DNA from: Thamnaconus septentrionalis
Taxonomy: Eukaryota > Chordata > Actinopteri > Tetraodontiformes > Monacanthidae
Reading direction: 5' to 3'
Assembly: GCA_009823395.1 (NCBI GenBank)
Contig: CM020505.1
Span: 3,453,129-3,517,128, forward strand
DNA: 64,000 nt
Positions within the stretch are counted from its first letter, which is position 1. Each line of letters begins with the position of its first letter. Of this stretch, positions 34,082-46,269 are shown piece after piece. Position numbers and translations under genes: made by a program. The notes below the pieces were generated by a model that saw nothing but the letters and a program-made list of their open reading frames with translations, made no database searches and had not been told where the DNA came from.

Positions 34082-34269
34082 CGAGAGAGCGCAATAATGA
34101 AGTTGTTAGTTAAAGTGCCCCCCCCCGAGCCCTCGGGACCGGCTTAAGCTGTGTGTGATTGCTCGGGGATCGGCCGTGATACACACACACACACACACAC
34201 ACGCGCACGCACGCACTCGGAGTCATTACTCCATTACGCACGCCGACTATTGATTTCCTGCCATCTTTC
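33354..34269. other. Gene-free stretch with TG and CA arrays
   Basis: TG at about 34046-34079 and CA at about 34181-34205 face each other across 100 bp. The rest is unique sequence with no exon recognised. Confidence 0.35.
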
Positions 34270-35004
34270 CATCAGGTGCGAGCTTGCCGGGGAATATGGG
34301 AATGAGCGGCGCGGCCGGGAAAATCAAACTGTCACTCCTCCTTTCCGCTCTTCCTCCCTGCCCTCCTCCGTTACGGACAGATGACAGGTCAAAGCTGCCG
34401 CCCGCCGCCGCCGCCGCCGCCGCCCCTGTTGTTTCCCCTCTGTCCGTCAGCGCTGCGCCGCCACGTCTTCGTCAACACGTCCCACGTCTCCCTTCGTCTC
34501 CATCCGTCCATACGTGTTGGCCGTATGCCCCCACCCACCACCACCACCACCACCCACCTAGTGTTGTTTCTCCACCTCCGTGCCAGCACCACCCCCCCCC
34601 CCACCTCCAAAGTGATGGATTCCCTCCCCGGCCTCCTTTTCCCTTTCCCCCTCTCCTCATCCCTCTTTCCTCAAGCCTCCAACACTCGGCGCTATCAATC
34701 AGTTGCCCCCGCCCACCTCGCTCCATCCCTCCCTAAACCCCTCAGTCCCCTCCGCTCCACCCCCCCACCCCCCTACCCCCTCCACTCGGCCCCCGCCCAC
34801 CTGCCTCTGCTCCTCTCCACCTTTGCGTCCCACTCCCTCATCATTACCCCTCCTCCCCCCACCTCCTTTTTTTCCCCCTTTTTTTTTCTTTTACCTCTTC
34901 CACCACTTCTCAAGCCGCCTGCCGTTCAGCTTGTTGGTCAGTTACCCAATCCAACCTTTTCACAACAGTGACCTGTCCAGTCCAAAGTCTGAGAGAAGTT
35001 CACA
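34270..35004. other. CpG-rich patch and long pyrimidine-rich tract
   Basis: 34270-34500 is CpG-rich and contains a (CCG)n run (about 34398-34424). 34500-34920 is strongly C/T-rich with CCACC runs, which produces long proline-rich spurious frames on both strands. It could be a promoter-proximal region, but no exon or initiator supports this. Confidence 0.3.
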
Positions 35005-35012
35005 CTCTTTGA

Positions 35013-35511
35013 CATGACTGTCAAACTCAAATACAAAGTGGCCCCAAAATTTAAAACTTGCACAAACCTTGGAAAACATTGATATTTATTGAAAAAAAAT
35101 CTTCTTCTGGTTGGAACAGTAAACTTTTCATATGGGCCTGAACAAGTTGTGCTTCAACCTGAATATATAACAAGCAAAGCTTGATACTACAGTATACAAT
35201 AAATAAGTTCATATTGCACACATGCAAAATCAAATTTCAAATTTTTATTTGCAGCCTTATGTTTTAAATTTCAACAGTAACCGTTTTCCAAGGGTTAATC
35301 ATTCATTTGAAAATAGAATAACAACAATAAACCAATTAAGTAACAATAATATCCTTCAATGAACATCATGTCCTGATTGATGCGCCAAAATACCAGCAAA
35401 GCATTCTGGGGTTTGTAGTACATGTGCTGTATAATACTAAATTGCAGCACTATAATACTAAACTACACTGCTGGCCAAATTTGGTCCGCGGGCCAGAGTT
35501 TGACACCTATG
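35013..35511 (-). mobile_element. 499-bp non-autonomous hAT-type element with target duplication
   Basis: Left end CATGACTGTCAAACTC and right end GAGTTTGACACCTATG form imperfect terminal inverted repeats. The right end is preceded by GGTCCGCGGGCC, the same sub-terminal block as in the element at 424. Flanks are CTCTTTGA (35005-35012) and CTCTTTGG (35512-35519), an 8-bp duplication with one mismatch. The interior is AT-rich without a coding frame. Relative to the element at 424 it is in the opposite orientation. Confidence 0.75.
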
Positions 35512-35806
35512 CTCTTTGGCCTGCTCAGTTTTTAAGACAGTTGGTGCTAAAATCGGAACCAGCCCCTTGTGATGTAACAGCGTGGTCGATTACTTTATCT
35601 CATCCCATTTTTGTCCAACAAAGTGTTATAGCGGGAGCTAAAAAAAAATATATAAAATATACTAACTGTAAACAGCGGGCTAAATGCGCTCATTTCCCAG
35701 AGATGTGCAGATCTCTCTCTCTCCCTCTTTTCCCTGTGAATAATCATTCATGCGGGGGCTGCTCCGCTTGAGCCCAGGATGAAAAATTAAGATGTGAAAA
35801 TGGGTC

Positions 35807-35823
35807 TAATATGGGACCTTTAA
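35807..35823 (+). mobile_element. Terminus of a TTAA-ending dispersed repeat
   Basis: TAATATGGGACCTTTAA, followed by unrelated pyrimidine-rich DNA. Nearly the same block occurs at 48989-49006. In fish, TATGGGACC(C)TTTAA is a familiar repeat end, and TTAA targets are typical of piggyBac-type elements; family assignment is from memory. The body upstream (35520-35800) is presumably part of the same element, but its left end was not found. Confidence 0.35.
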
Positions 35824-36197
35824 CACCTCCCACTTCAACTCCTCATTATGTCCCTCTGCTGCTCCTCCCCCTCCTCCTCCTCCTCCTCCTCCTCTTCCCA
35901 CCTCCCACACCCCTGATCAGCTTTACCCCCATTTTCACTCACCCGTCTCGAGCCGCGCCTCACCCCTTCGTTCACTCTCCACCCTCCCCGCTTCACCTCT
36001 CTCTCCCTCCCACCCCGCCATCCTCCCACTCTCACTTTATCTCCTCCCCCTCCCCCATCCCCTCCCCTCCCTCACCTCCCAGGCTTCCTCACCTCTCCTC
36101 CCTGAGAGGAGAATACGGGATCAGTAGATCTAATTCTCTGACAAGGGTATCTATATTTAATATTAATGGGCACACAGGACCCTTCACTTTGTATGGA
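35824..36197. other. Pyrimidine-rich stretch
   Basis: CTC- and CCT-rich sequence including a (CTC)n run at about 35870-35892. Spurious Pro/Ser-rich frames on the + strand; no exon called. Confidence 0.4.
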
Positions 36198-36201
36198 CGC
36201 G

Positions 36202-36232
<31 letters not shown>

Positions 36233-36262
36233 GTGCCAGCGCCAAAAAAAAAAAAAAAAAAA
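36198..36262. repeat. (CG)(CA)n array followed by poly(A)
   Basis: GCGCGCGCGC runs into about 12 CA units (to 36232), then a 19-base A run at 36244-36262. Confidence 0.93.
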
Positions 36263-36299
36263 AGAGTGATCAGAAGCACGTGTTAAGGTGCTAGTGTTG

Positions 36300-36480
36300 T
36301 AGCTGCGCCCCAACACCCCCCCGCTCCGCCCCGGGACAGACGCCCTGGTGAGCGCTCGTGCTCGGCGCTGCAGGATGGATGTGGCATCATTAGCGCGGAG
36401 GAGCGACGGCGTTTCTGCGGAGAACGGCCGCGCCGGCGGTTCGCATCAATCTGGCCGCTGCGGCTGCGGCTGCTTGCTTC
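36300..36480. promoter_or_regulatory. CpG-rich block
   Basis: Dense CpG (GGCCGCGCCGGCGG, GGAGCGACGGCG) over about 180 bp, with GC-rich boxes such as CCCCGCCC-like CTCCGCCCCGGG near 36322. No splice-consistent exon follows before the CA array at 36549. It may be a promoter or regulatory CpG patch. Confidence 0.25.
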
Positions 36481-36547
36481 AAGTACTGCAGGCCCGTCCA
36501 CACAAACACAGAGCAGGAGGGGGAGCGGAGGAAGGCCTGGTACATAC

Positions 36548-36548
<1 letters not shown>

Positions 36549-36584
<36 letters not shown>
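36549..36584. repeat. (CA)n microsatellite
   Basis: Perfect CA run of about 36 bp. Confidence 0.93.
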
Positions 36585-36587
<3 letters not shown>

Positions 36588-37200
36588 TCTCACACTGTCT
36601 AATTTATTTACTGCTGGAAACGGCCACCAAGGAGAAAGAGGACAATGACGAAGAAGGGAAAAATATCACATCTTCCTCTTTTTCTTCTCTGCAATCTTTT
36701 AAAAGTCTCTTATTCTCTTGTCTTACTCTCTCTTTATTCCTATTCCTGTCCCTTCACCTGTAACTCTGGTGTGTTACACCAGTCTGCGTTAACGCAGCAC
36801 AGGAAATATTTCCAGGGTTGCCAGTTTAAAATTAGTGGAGATATTTTATTATTATGATTATTATTATTACAGGCGTGTCACACACACAGATGCATAATAT
36901 GGTGTTTTTCACAGTGAAAACCGTGTTTGATGTTTGTGAACAAAAACACCCTTTTCCATCACATGTGTGTGTTTCAAAGTGAAAAACAGTCCTGCTCACC
37001 GCCCATCCCACCCGCCCTCCACCCCCCGCACACATTAAAAGAAGTACAGTATTTTGTATTTGCTGTATATAGGAATTCTATTTATTTCTTCACTCGCCTC
37101 CTCCAAGGACAAACCGGTGCATTTTTAATAATTTGTTTGGAGTTTGTTTACCGGAGACGTCTTTTAGAAGACAGCAAAATGTACTGAAATGGAGAGATGA
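36585..37200. other. Gene-free stretch
   Basis: Pyrimidine-rich to about 36770, then an ATT-rich patch (36843-36870). No exon was recognised. Confidence 0.35.
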
Positions 37201-37450
37201 GAGATAGATGTGGGAGGCGGGAATGCAAATTGTAAGCAGAGTAATTTATAGGAATATTATTTTCAAAGATTTGCATTTTCTGTGTTTCAATGTCTAAAAG
37301 TCAAGTTGCCCAATATGCACATTAATTTTGTTTCCGCACTTTCAAGCTTTAAGATACAAATGTAACACATTACACAAAATAGCACGGGTCCCCTTACAAA
37401 TGCTAATATTTCCTAATTCTTTTAAACTTGTGCGTGTTACCTCAGGTGTT
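37200..37450. promoter_or_regulatory. Possible conserved non-coding element with paired octamers
   Basis: Repeat-free AT-rich block with ATGCAAAT at 37223-37230 and its reverse complement ATTTGCAT at 37269-37276, 46 bp apart, plus CACATTAATTTTG (37318) and AATGCTAATATTTCC (37398). Two POU octamers in opposite orientation this close suggest a POU-factor-bound element. This rests on motifs only. Confidence 0.3.
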
Positions 37451-37938
37451 TAAATTCACTTTGGAGTTTTCATGGCACTGATCCCCCGAGCTGTTGATGG
37501 AAGAGTCTGCTGCCGTCACCATCTGCCTGCAGGCTGCACAGAGTGCAGTGTGTGTGTGTGTGTGTTCTTCTTGGCTTCAATTGATCTGTGGGGATCTTAC
37601 TCTGTAAAGTAATAGAACATGCTGGGACAGTGGCAATATTTAAATGAAACAGGCAGGACTGAGCGTGTGTGTGAGTGTGTGTGTGTCCGTGTGTGAGTGT
37701 GTGTGTGTGTGAGTACGAGCGCAGAGCCTCTGAGTTTCTCTCTTCTCCTCCGGCCGACAGACGAACAGACAGCCCTATTGGTAATCAATGGCAAAACTGG
37801 AGGCATTGAACAACTGTCCGCCTTTTCAATTGTGTCCCGTTTGAGAAACAATTTGACAATAACGTCAGGTTGAGAAAAAAGACACGGAGTCGATAGACAA
37901 GGGGTGCAGTGTGAAGGACAATTTAGAGAGTGTCGTCA
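37451..37938. other. Gene-free stretch
   Basis: Contains TG-rich runs at about 37546-37566 and 37664-37712. No exon was recognised. Confidence 0.35.
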
Positions 37939-37986
<48 letters not shown>

Positions 37987-38120
37987 CTTTGTCCTTTTAT
38001 TTTTGGACAGTACTGACAACAGAGCATTGTATACCCTTCACTGATAAACAGCTTCCAGAATCATTAAGAGAGAGTCGGTGTGTGCATATAGACAGACACA
38101 CACACACACACACACACACA
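37939..38120. repeat. TG array and CA array facing each other
   Basis: TG at 37939-37985 (about 22 units) and CA at about 38094-38120, roughly 110 bp apart and in opposite orientation. Confidence 0.93.
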
Positions 38121-40148
38121 TACATGTGTATAACATGTATGAACACACATTCAGGAAGAGAGAGGGGTTTTATATCTGTCGAAGTTTTTTTCTTCTTCTT
38201 CTTCTTGCATGGAAAAAAAGACTGACTGATTTGTTGAACATTAGTATCTGTTCAAATGAGATAAAAAAATATAAAATGTGTTACTTGACATTATTAGATA
38301 AGGTTAGAAAAAGGTTTCAAGAGACTACATTTTATTTTCTTTCCCTGGTCTAAATAATTAATGTTGTAATAAATGATTAATTAAAACATTGTGACGGCAA
38401 CACATTCGAATTGAAGTGTGTGCGTGTGCGTGTGCGTGTGTGTGAGTGTGTGCGTGCAGGGCGGCTTTAATTCCACCAATCCATCAGTTTGATAAGTTCC
38501 TGAACAAGCAACATATTGCCCGGGACCAGAAAACTCGGCGGGAAATCAATTATCTCCGGCCGTTCTCACACACATGTGTGTATATGTATATGTATATGAC
38601 AGTGTGTGTTTGCTGACTGGATTTTGCAACAACCGCTCGTGGAAAAAAAACGTGTGCAGTGCACGAACAACATATGTGTCCACAGGTGTGTTGTGTGTTT
38701 GTGTGTGTGTGCCAGGACTGAATAGTCAGGCAGTCAAGTTGGGTTTTTTCAGTGTCTCTGCTCTTTTTAAAGATTCCAACCGGCAGCCACTGCGTCCATC
38801 TGATTTCCTCTATCATCACCCGGCACTTCCCTCAGCGACCCAACTCTCCGTCCACGCAGTGTCGGGATGTTTTACGGCCCCTGGTGCTGCAAGTGTGAAC
38901 GCTTCCCTCGCAAATAAGCGACCCAGCAAAGCCGTCGCCAAACAAATCTAATAAAGCCGTTCCCTCAGGCGCTGTGAGTTTATTTACAGGCTGCGACTGC
39001 AGCCCATCCAGGCCCAGATTGGCCCCGTTTGTCTCGTTAGTAACAGGCTCAGAGAACAGGCCCCTCCGCGCACGTGCGTGCGGATCAATAACCATCCTGG
39101 GCGCGCGGAGAGTGAAGGCCAAGGTTAGGGTCAGGGTGAGCCGGCCAGCGCTGGGAAATAAAGGGGCTGATGGATGAGAACGATCACGTGAAGGCTTAAA
39201 TTAAAGAAATTAAACGGGCGGAGGGGATCGCGAAGGTAAAGAAGACAGTCGCGACGTGTATTTGCTTTGGATTGTCTCGTATTTCACAAGTTTATGTCCT
39301 TTCTTACTCTTGGGATTTTGGCCACACGGTCCAAAGGTTCAGACATCCAGTGAGGTTTATTTTCATTTTTTCTTTTTTGAAATCTTCATTACTGAAAATG
39401 TTCTCTCATAATTGCTTCATTTTAGGGATTTTATTTTAGGGACGGACACACGCACACACACACACACACACACATATAGAAATATACATATATCTATACA
39501 CACATTGTGTGCTCACACAGTCTTATTGTCATAATAATGGATTCTGTGTTGTTGGCTTCGAGGTCAAGAGGTCAACATAAGCTTCTTAATGGACTGTGAA
39601 ATAACCCTAACTGCATTAACCTCCCAGATCTCACATCTCATGCACACAAACACACACACACACACACACACGTGCATTCTCATTTATGTAAGTGTATACA
39701 TGAAGAGACACACGCATGCATGCACACATAGTCCCCCCCCCTCCGCACACACACACATACACGCACGCACACACACACACATCAGCACCAAAAAGCTGCG
39801 ATGCGATTGGATTGGCCTTTAATTGGAGAGGCGATGGCAGGCTGAGGAAGATCTTTCAATCAGACGGAGTGACGGCACGAGGGGACGGCGAGGAGCGGCC
39901 GGGACGGAAGTGCTGCTGCGACGGAAAACAAATGAGCAGGCCTAAAATAAGGACACCGCTCCGTCACACGGACACACACACACACACACACACACTCTCT
40001 GTGGCTTACATTAAGATAATATGCTGTGTGAATACAGCGTTGCCTTTTAGTGTGTATTAGAATGTGTGTGAAGACGATGAAAGGCGCCGCAGGCTGAGTT
40101 TGACCTCGGCCCAGTGTCATTCTCCATATGCTTTCCCATAATGCAATT
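38121..40148. other. Gene-free stretch
   Basis: A CpG-rich patch at about 39060-39260, CA arrays at about 39452-39473, 39648-39672 and 39970-39994, and an alternating TG run at about 38415-38455. Frames at 38574-38951 and 38974-39177 have no splice or family support. Confidence 0.35.
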
Positions 40149-40183
40149 ATCTATCTATCTATCTATCTATCTACCTATCTATA

Positions 40184-40214
<31 letters not shown>

Positions 40215-40227
40215 TTATCTATCTGTC
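40149..40227. repeat. (ATCT)n tetranucleotide array
   Basis: About 18 units with a few substitutions (ACCT, ATAT, TTAT, GTCT). Source of a spurious YLSIYLS-type frame. Confidence 0.95.
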
Positions 40228-40294
40228 TGTATATTTATTTGAGTATCTTTAACATGCTAAAAATCTCCCTCCCTTCTTCTCTCCTCTCTTCTTC

Positions 40295-40326
<32 letters not shown>

Positions 40327-40379
40327 TCCTCCTCCTGGTGCCAGCAGAGGGGCTGGCAGTGGATTTTGGGGAGGGGGCT

Positions 40380-40690
40380 CCAGCTCGGCGTCTTAAATCA
40401 GTCTTAATTTTTGCTCTCCGCCATTAAAGAGCCGCCATTAAGCTCCTCTCTCCGCGCCTCATTTCCTCCTGCCTCTTGTTTCACTTTTTCAATTTGTGTG
40501 AGAGGGGGAGTTCACTCCTCATAAAATTTCACTTTGGCCAGCCTATCATTTGCATCTGAGCCAATAAATAGCAATTAGCATTAACAATTAAACCAGCCAG
40601 TGGAACCGCAGGCAGCTCCCTGAGATGGCCTGATGGATGGGGAATGTGGAAGGGAAGGAAGGGAGGTAGCATTCGGCATTTGCATGTGTG
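40380..40690. promoter_or_regulatory. Possible conserved non-coding element with two octamers
   Basis: Complex, repeat-poor sequence. CGCCATTAA occurs twice within 20 bp (about 40420-40440). AGCAATTAGCATTAACAATT lies near 40570, and ATTTGCAT octamers at 40548-40555 and 40678-40685. Homeodomain-type cores and POU octamers together are typical of developmental enhancers; function here is inference. Confidence 0.32.
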
Positions 40691-41200
40691 CACACGTGTG
40701 TGTGTGTGTGTGTGTGTGTTCATACTTAGTCCATAAACTCTCATTTTTCCGCCCAAGGCTAATTTACCGACTGTCTCAGTAGCTCTAATCACAACAACAA
40801 CATGTGCGAGTGAACAGGAGTGCCAGCGTTGCCACACCACGCTGATGCACAAGTTGTTAATTAAATGCAGCCAAAAATAATATCATTTTCAGCTTTCACT
40901 TTCATTTTTTTTTTTTAAAAGAAAGTGGGTGTTTCGGCACTGCAAACGGTTTCGGAAACAATTTACAGGAATAAAACCATGATTTCCTGATGGTTTTACA
41001 TGATGCTTTTGCAGAGATTGGACATCATAATTCTGACAGACTTGAATTACTGCTGCAATGTGAGAATGTAAAACGCACCAGTCCCCAACCCTCCGTCTTA
41101 GAAGTAGCAGATGGTGGATCACTTAATGCTACTTTATTTTTATCTGCGTGATGTATGAATGTATAGCATCTAAGTCCGGCACCCGCAGCAAGGCTCTCTT

Positions 41201-41242
<42 letters not shown>

Positions 41243-42640
41243 CATCCCCTCTTCCCCCCGGCGAGCGGCTCGGCTGCGTGCCGCCGCTGAGAATATTGTT
41301 GGTGGCTGGTGACGATCAGTCCATCTCCATACATTAATCACCACCAATAGAAAGCCCTGACACAGCAGCTACAGCGGTGCCACTGCCCTGCCTAACAAAG
41401 CATAGACAAGGACACACAGCGCCAACAGCACAAAGACAGAGAAGAGGGAAAGGATGTGTGTGTGTGTGTGTGTGTGTGTGTGGGGTTGGGGTGGTGAGGT
41501 GGAGGGTGGCGGCGGGTGTGGCTGCGGAGAAAAAAAGAAGTGGAGGAATGTGAAAATATGGAAATGTAAAAAGAAAACAGTGGTGCTTTATGTTTCCGTC
41601 TCCGTCGTAACCTTTGTCTTCTTGTCTCTCTTCCCGCGTCGCTCTTTTCCTCTTGTTCTGCCGCTTTTTATTGTTATTACCACGGCGGCGCCATTAGAGA
41701 GCTCTACGTTCTTCTCCACTGGAGCAATAAATGAAGAGGGCCTCACACCCTCCACCCCGCATCCTCCTCTCCTCTCCTCTCCTATCCCTTCTTCAGGTGC
41801 TCCAGCTCGCCGGCCTCCCTCCCTCCCTCCTCTCTCTCTCTCTCTCTCTCCCTCTCTCTCTCACTGCCTCCTTTTTCATTTGTCTCCCCGTCCGTCCGTC
41901 CACCTGTCTCCACGCTCTCCATGTTCAGTTTGTCCAGTGTTGAACATGAAGTCATCCTGTTGGATTTTTCTGTGTGTACTTTAAAATGCGCTCTCTTTTC
42001 TTTCCATCCTTTTCCCTTTTTTACCACCGACCAACACACATGCACACACACACACACACGCACACGCACGCAGGATGTAGTTCATGTGAGCAGCAGATGT
42101 TGCAGCCATGACAAATCACCCTCCGTGATTAAATGCCGGTTTGTGCGCAGCACAACTGACACACTTTAGACCATTAATTACTGCTCCCGAACGCACAAAC
42201 ACGGCAGCCGCACGTCAGCTGAGGGCTCATTACATCACACTTTCTTGGTGTCATCCTCCAGTCGCGCTCCGACACTGCTTCGCTCACTGGTCCTGGCTCT
42301 TACAAAAATGAGACAACCTTCCTTAATGGAATCTTTCCACGGAATCAAGTCAGCGTGTGTCCACCTGCCTTTTTGTTTCTCCCTCTTCTTATTACAGCAA
42401 ATTCTTTTTTTTCCCCAAAAAACCTCTCATTAAAAAAACAAGGTATCTTGTTTAAAAAAAAAATTAAAAGTAAAAAGATTACCAGGTGTGTACATTTTTA
42501 TGTATTTCAATTTAATTTATTTTAATGAAAAAATTGTATCAATTATTTTTGAATAATCAATAGTGAAGTGTTAAAAAATAAGAAATAATGTTTTCAACAA
42601 AATAAAAACTAAATAAATAAACACGTTTGTACATCTAGAT
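40691..42640. other. Gene-free stretch with several microsatellites
   Basis: TG at about 40696-40719, CT at about 41209-41240, TG at about 41455-41480, a CT-rich tract at about 41816-41862 and CA at about 42040-42072. No splice-consistent exon was recognised. Confidence 0.35.
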
Positions 42641-42917
42641 CAGCGGTGGGCAAACTTTTTGACTGTGGGCCACAATGTGTTCTTTCTACAATTTGACCGA
42701 GGGGCCAGAGCAGGAGCGGATGGATGGAGTGTTTTGGTGACCCACCTCATAAGAGAAAAAATATATAATATTTCATGTACATCATGTAGAAAATGTGCTT
42801 TAATGTCAATTGAAAATGAACAAGATCATTTTTAAATGATCAATTTAAACGATCAAAATATCCTCACGATATTTAGCTCTTTATTGAAATGACTCTTAAA
42901 ACACTTGCCTATGCCTG
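42641..42917 (+). mobile_element. Short hAT-like family, copy 3 (internally deleted, both ends present)
   Basis: Starts CAGCGGTGGGCAAACTTTTT and contains GATGGATGGAGTGTTTTGGT, the CACCTCATAAGAG block and CTTTAATGTCAATTGAAAAT. After GACTCTTAAAACA it jumps to TTGCCTATGCCTG, a decayed version of the right end seen at 56593 (where the reverse complement ends TTTGCCCATGCCTG). It therefore lacks about 100 bp present in the 56593 copy. No convincing target duplication. Confidence 0.65.
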
Positions 42918-44592
42918 AAGATACTTCAGGTAGTATTTAGTTTTTGCCAATTTAGACGGAAGCAATGCCTGAGAAAAATGTTCCTAAAGTTAAACAAAAA
43001 AAACTTGTACCAGACCAACTTTATGAAGGCCGGAAATAAGTGCAGAAATGGCTGAGACAAGGAAAACTCATCTCAAAAGTTCACAGTAAAAAGTGGGAGA
43101 CCACTTTGAAGCTCTCTGAAGCTGACAGCGACAGAGATTCACACAGGGACGCTGGAGTCAGCTGCCCTATCAAGTAGACCTGGTGCTACGAGACCAGACG
43201 CAGACACAGACAGAGACATTATTTAAAGAGGAAAAAAAAAAACAAGGGCAGAGATGTAAAGTGAGTAAAGGAACATGGAGTTGTAATGGGCGGGACCTGG
43301 TAGAGGGATGACATGTGGGAGGAGGTTCCAGCCAAAACCGCACGACAGCCAGTGTCACACAAGGAGAGCGTCGGGGTGGCGGCAGAGGTGACGGGGAGGA
43401 GACGACTGGAAGGGACCATTAAAAACCAGGCTGAAGGACGTCGGCAAACCCGCTAAGATACACAATTTGTATTCATGATACAGAGGGACGCTTCTCACCT
43501 CTGAAGGACGACACTGATATTGTTTTTGTATTTAAAAGGTTGTAATACTGGACCAAAACTCAGCCGCTGGCTGCCAAGATTTGTGTCGAGACACACAAAA
43601 TCCTAAATGTTCAAGTACAGAGTGGACACCCAGTCCTCCCATCAAGGCAACGGTTTAGTTCACAATAAATATAAAAGCTGCACAGCATTTAATTTGAAGT
43701 CAGATGAAAAAGAAAGTGTGGATTTGTTGCACCTCATCTCTCAGTCTCGCTTCAAATCTGTTGTAGACTTAGACGCGCAAAGATTTATTAGCTAAAACAA
43801 TAAAAAAACACAAAGGCATTCATACATCCATGCCTTCATACACAGACAATGTGACAGTATTCATGGTATTTATAATTGATACTAACAGCAACTGCAAGAA
43901 CATGCAAAGGAGAGATGAATAAGAAACATTTCACATTAAAATCATGAAGTCGGCATCCTAAAAAAACAATGTGTTTCTATTTTCTATTTCCTTTCATCTT
44001 ATTTTACATCCACAGGAGGAAAACTGAGGTTGTCTAAAGTAACGGCAGATTGGAAACATATCCAAAGTTGAAGTGAGTTGCAAAACTCAGGAGGTGATGG
44101 CAGGCGTTGTGAAGGGAAAACAACGACAGAGATCCCAAAAAACAACAACCAACTATTAAAATGTCCCTCCAGTAAAAGTCACAGTTAATGCAAAAATCTC
44201 CCGCACGTGTTGGCAAGCGCCTTATGAAAACAGATTCGCCTCCCAGCCAAAGTGAAAATAGAAGAGGGCAGCGGAGGGCAGCCGCTACCTGCTGCTGGAG
44301 ACAGCGACAACGTGCTAACGCTTTACTGACACATCGGGCAGACAAACAGGAAGGGGGGGGGAGCGGGTGGAGGTCAATGAGAAGAGTCGCAAAGGCAAGA
44401 GGGGAGTCGCACTCACACGCGCGGAACTGTGTCTTTACAATGCGTCCGACTTGTGTGCTTGATCACTCTACAGGTATCTGACTCCCGACGCTGCGCCACT
44501 CAGTTATTTTGGGTTCCCTATAGGAAGCGCTCCTTCTCAGCTGACGTCCCGGAGACATGGATTCATTACTGAGCCTGACGCCACCAAGATGC
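42918..44592. other. Gene-free stretch
   Basis: Unique sequence with an A run near 43233 and a CpG-bearing segment around 44190-44440. No exon, RNA gene or known repeat was recognised. Confidence 0.35.
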
Positions 44593-44653
44593 CGTGTGTG
44601 TGTGTGTGTGTGTGTGTGCCTGTGTGTGTGTGTGCCTGAGTGTGTGTGTGTGT
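44593..44653. repeat. Interrupted TG array
   Basis: TG runs separated by two GCCTG interruptions. Confidence 0.9.
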
Positions 44654-44947
44654 GCTCGTGCAATCAGGTGCTTGGGGATTTGTTGGAGGTGCAATTCAAA
44701 GCCATCTGCACTCTTTTCTTTAGCTAAACTGCCTTGTTTTTTTTAAAGTTTTTATATTGTCCATCTTTATTGGCTTCAGCGTTCCTCTCGTGTGTGAGGC
44801 AGTTTTGGTCAGAGGGGTATTTTTTATAATCAAATCTCCTAGACGGAAACATTTGTGAGGGAATTCCCTGTAATTCCAAATCATTACAGTTAAATAGCTA
44901 TGCTTGCAAGAGGTTAGATTAGAAATTCATTATTCTTCTCTATTCTT

Positions 44948-44949
<2 letters not shown>

Positions 44950-44989
<40 letters not shown>

Positions 44990-45001
44990 GTTATTATTAT
45001 T
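44950..45001. repeat. (ATT)n trinucleotide array
   Basis: About 16 ATT units with one GTT variant. Confidence 0.94.
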
Positions 45002-45087
45002 AGTACAGCAACAGCTGTAGTGATGGAGAGACATGTTTAACTTGTATATTTGATTAAAATGACAATATCAATATAATAATATTCCAT

Positions 45088-45145
45088 TCATCCATTCATC
45101 TATCTATCCATTTTCAATGCTCACTTCTTCCTGAGCTCAGGGTCA
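45088..45145 (+). mobile_element. Fragment of a dispersed fish repeat
   Basis: CATTCATCCATTCATCTATC, followed by a decayed version of the phrase CTTCCTGAGCTCAGGGTCACG. It resembles the CATCCATCTTCTACC and CCTGAGCGGGTCACGG repeat found across fish genomes. Recalled, short and diverged. Confidence 0.3.
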
Positions 45146-46269
45146 CGGTTATAGTAATATTATAATATAATAATATAATATACAGCAATAATGAAGAATT
45201 TAGAAATTTAGAGCTTCTAGAGTTTTTATATAAAAATAATGAATTCACTAAAGGACTTGAGAAAATCCTGACAGAAAGGCATTAAACTAAAAAGAAAAGA
45301 AAACTTTTTATATTCAGCGAAAATCAGAAGGGTGAGTGCGTGCGATGCTCCGTTTGAGCCGTCGCGCGGCCCCGTGTTGGACCCCCAGCCGCAGCTTTGA
45401 TTTTGGTCCCAGGCCCCGACGCGGAATGTCTCTTCCAAAACCCCCTTCCATCTAACCTTCGCGTCTGTCTGGCAGCTCTCTCTTCCGTCTCCGTCTCGTC
45501 CCTCCTTCCTCCCCGCCTCTCCCTCCCTCGCTCCATCTCTCCAGCGTCCTCCCTCTCTTCCCTCCTCCCCTCCCTCCTCCTCCTCCCCTCCCTCCCTCGG
45601 TGTCCCCGGTGAGAGCAGCTAAAATTAAGTGGTGCCACTTCTCAATGACACTTTAATGATAGCACCGCTGCTCCGCGCACACACAGAGACCAGAGAGGTA
45701 TGAGCATCTGCTAAAGATAGGCCCCTCAGATGCAAACACACCGCGCACGCACGCACACACACACACACACGTCCAAACGAGTGAGCCTCCCTTTGTCTCG
45801 CCTGCCACGGGGACGGTGGGGGACGGGTGGAGTCTAATTAAGAGCATCCGTGGGGATAGGTTTGCTTATGCGCACGTGCCCGCGAGTGTGTACGTGTGTG
45901 TCACTCCGGCTCGGCGTCACCGCCACCTGACTGCCGCAGCCGTTGTGGCAGGAGCAAGACGCTGTTGCTGTGAGTTTAGTGGAGACATCAAGAGGAGGCG
46001 GAGCATCAGACGGGGTGAGAAGTCAAGCTTCGAGCGTCTGTCCCGCCAGGTTTTTTTTGTTTTTTGACAGTGTAAGCCAAAAGCTCTTTCATTATTAGTA
46101 TTATTATTTTTTGCAAGAGTCTTCCCATAGAGTTGCAGCATCCAAAATCCCCCATTAGTTACTTATACAGTTGTATACATTAGTTTGTAGGATGTAGGAA
46201 ATCTGCATGGTTTTTAAAGAAAATTGGTAGTTGGGAAAAAAAAAATTGTTTTATCACTGGGAAGACTTT
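45146..46269. other. Gene-free stretch with CpG-rich and pyrimidine-rich parts
   Basis: CpG-bearing around 45345-45500, CTCC-rich at 45480-45600, short CA at about 45752-45771. No exon called. Confidence 0.35.

Noticed and set aside
34284..34971. Proline-rich frames of 150-196 codons
   Set aside because: Produced by CCACC/CTCC-rich sequence on several frames at once; no domain, no splice context.
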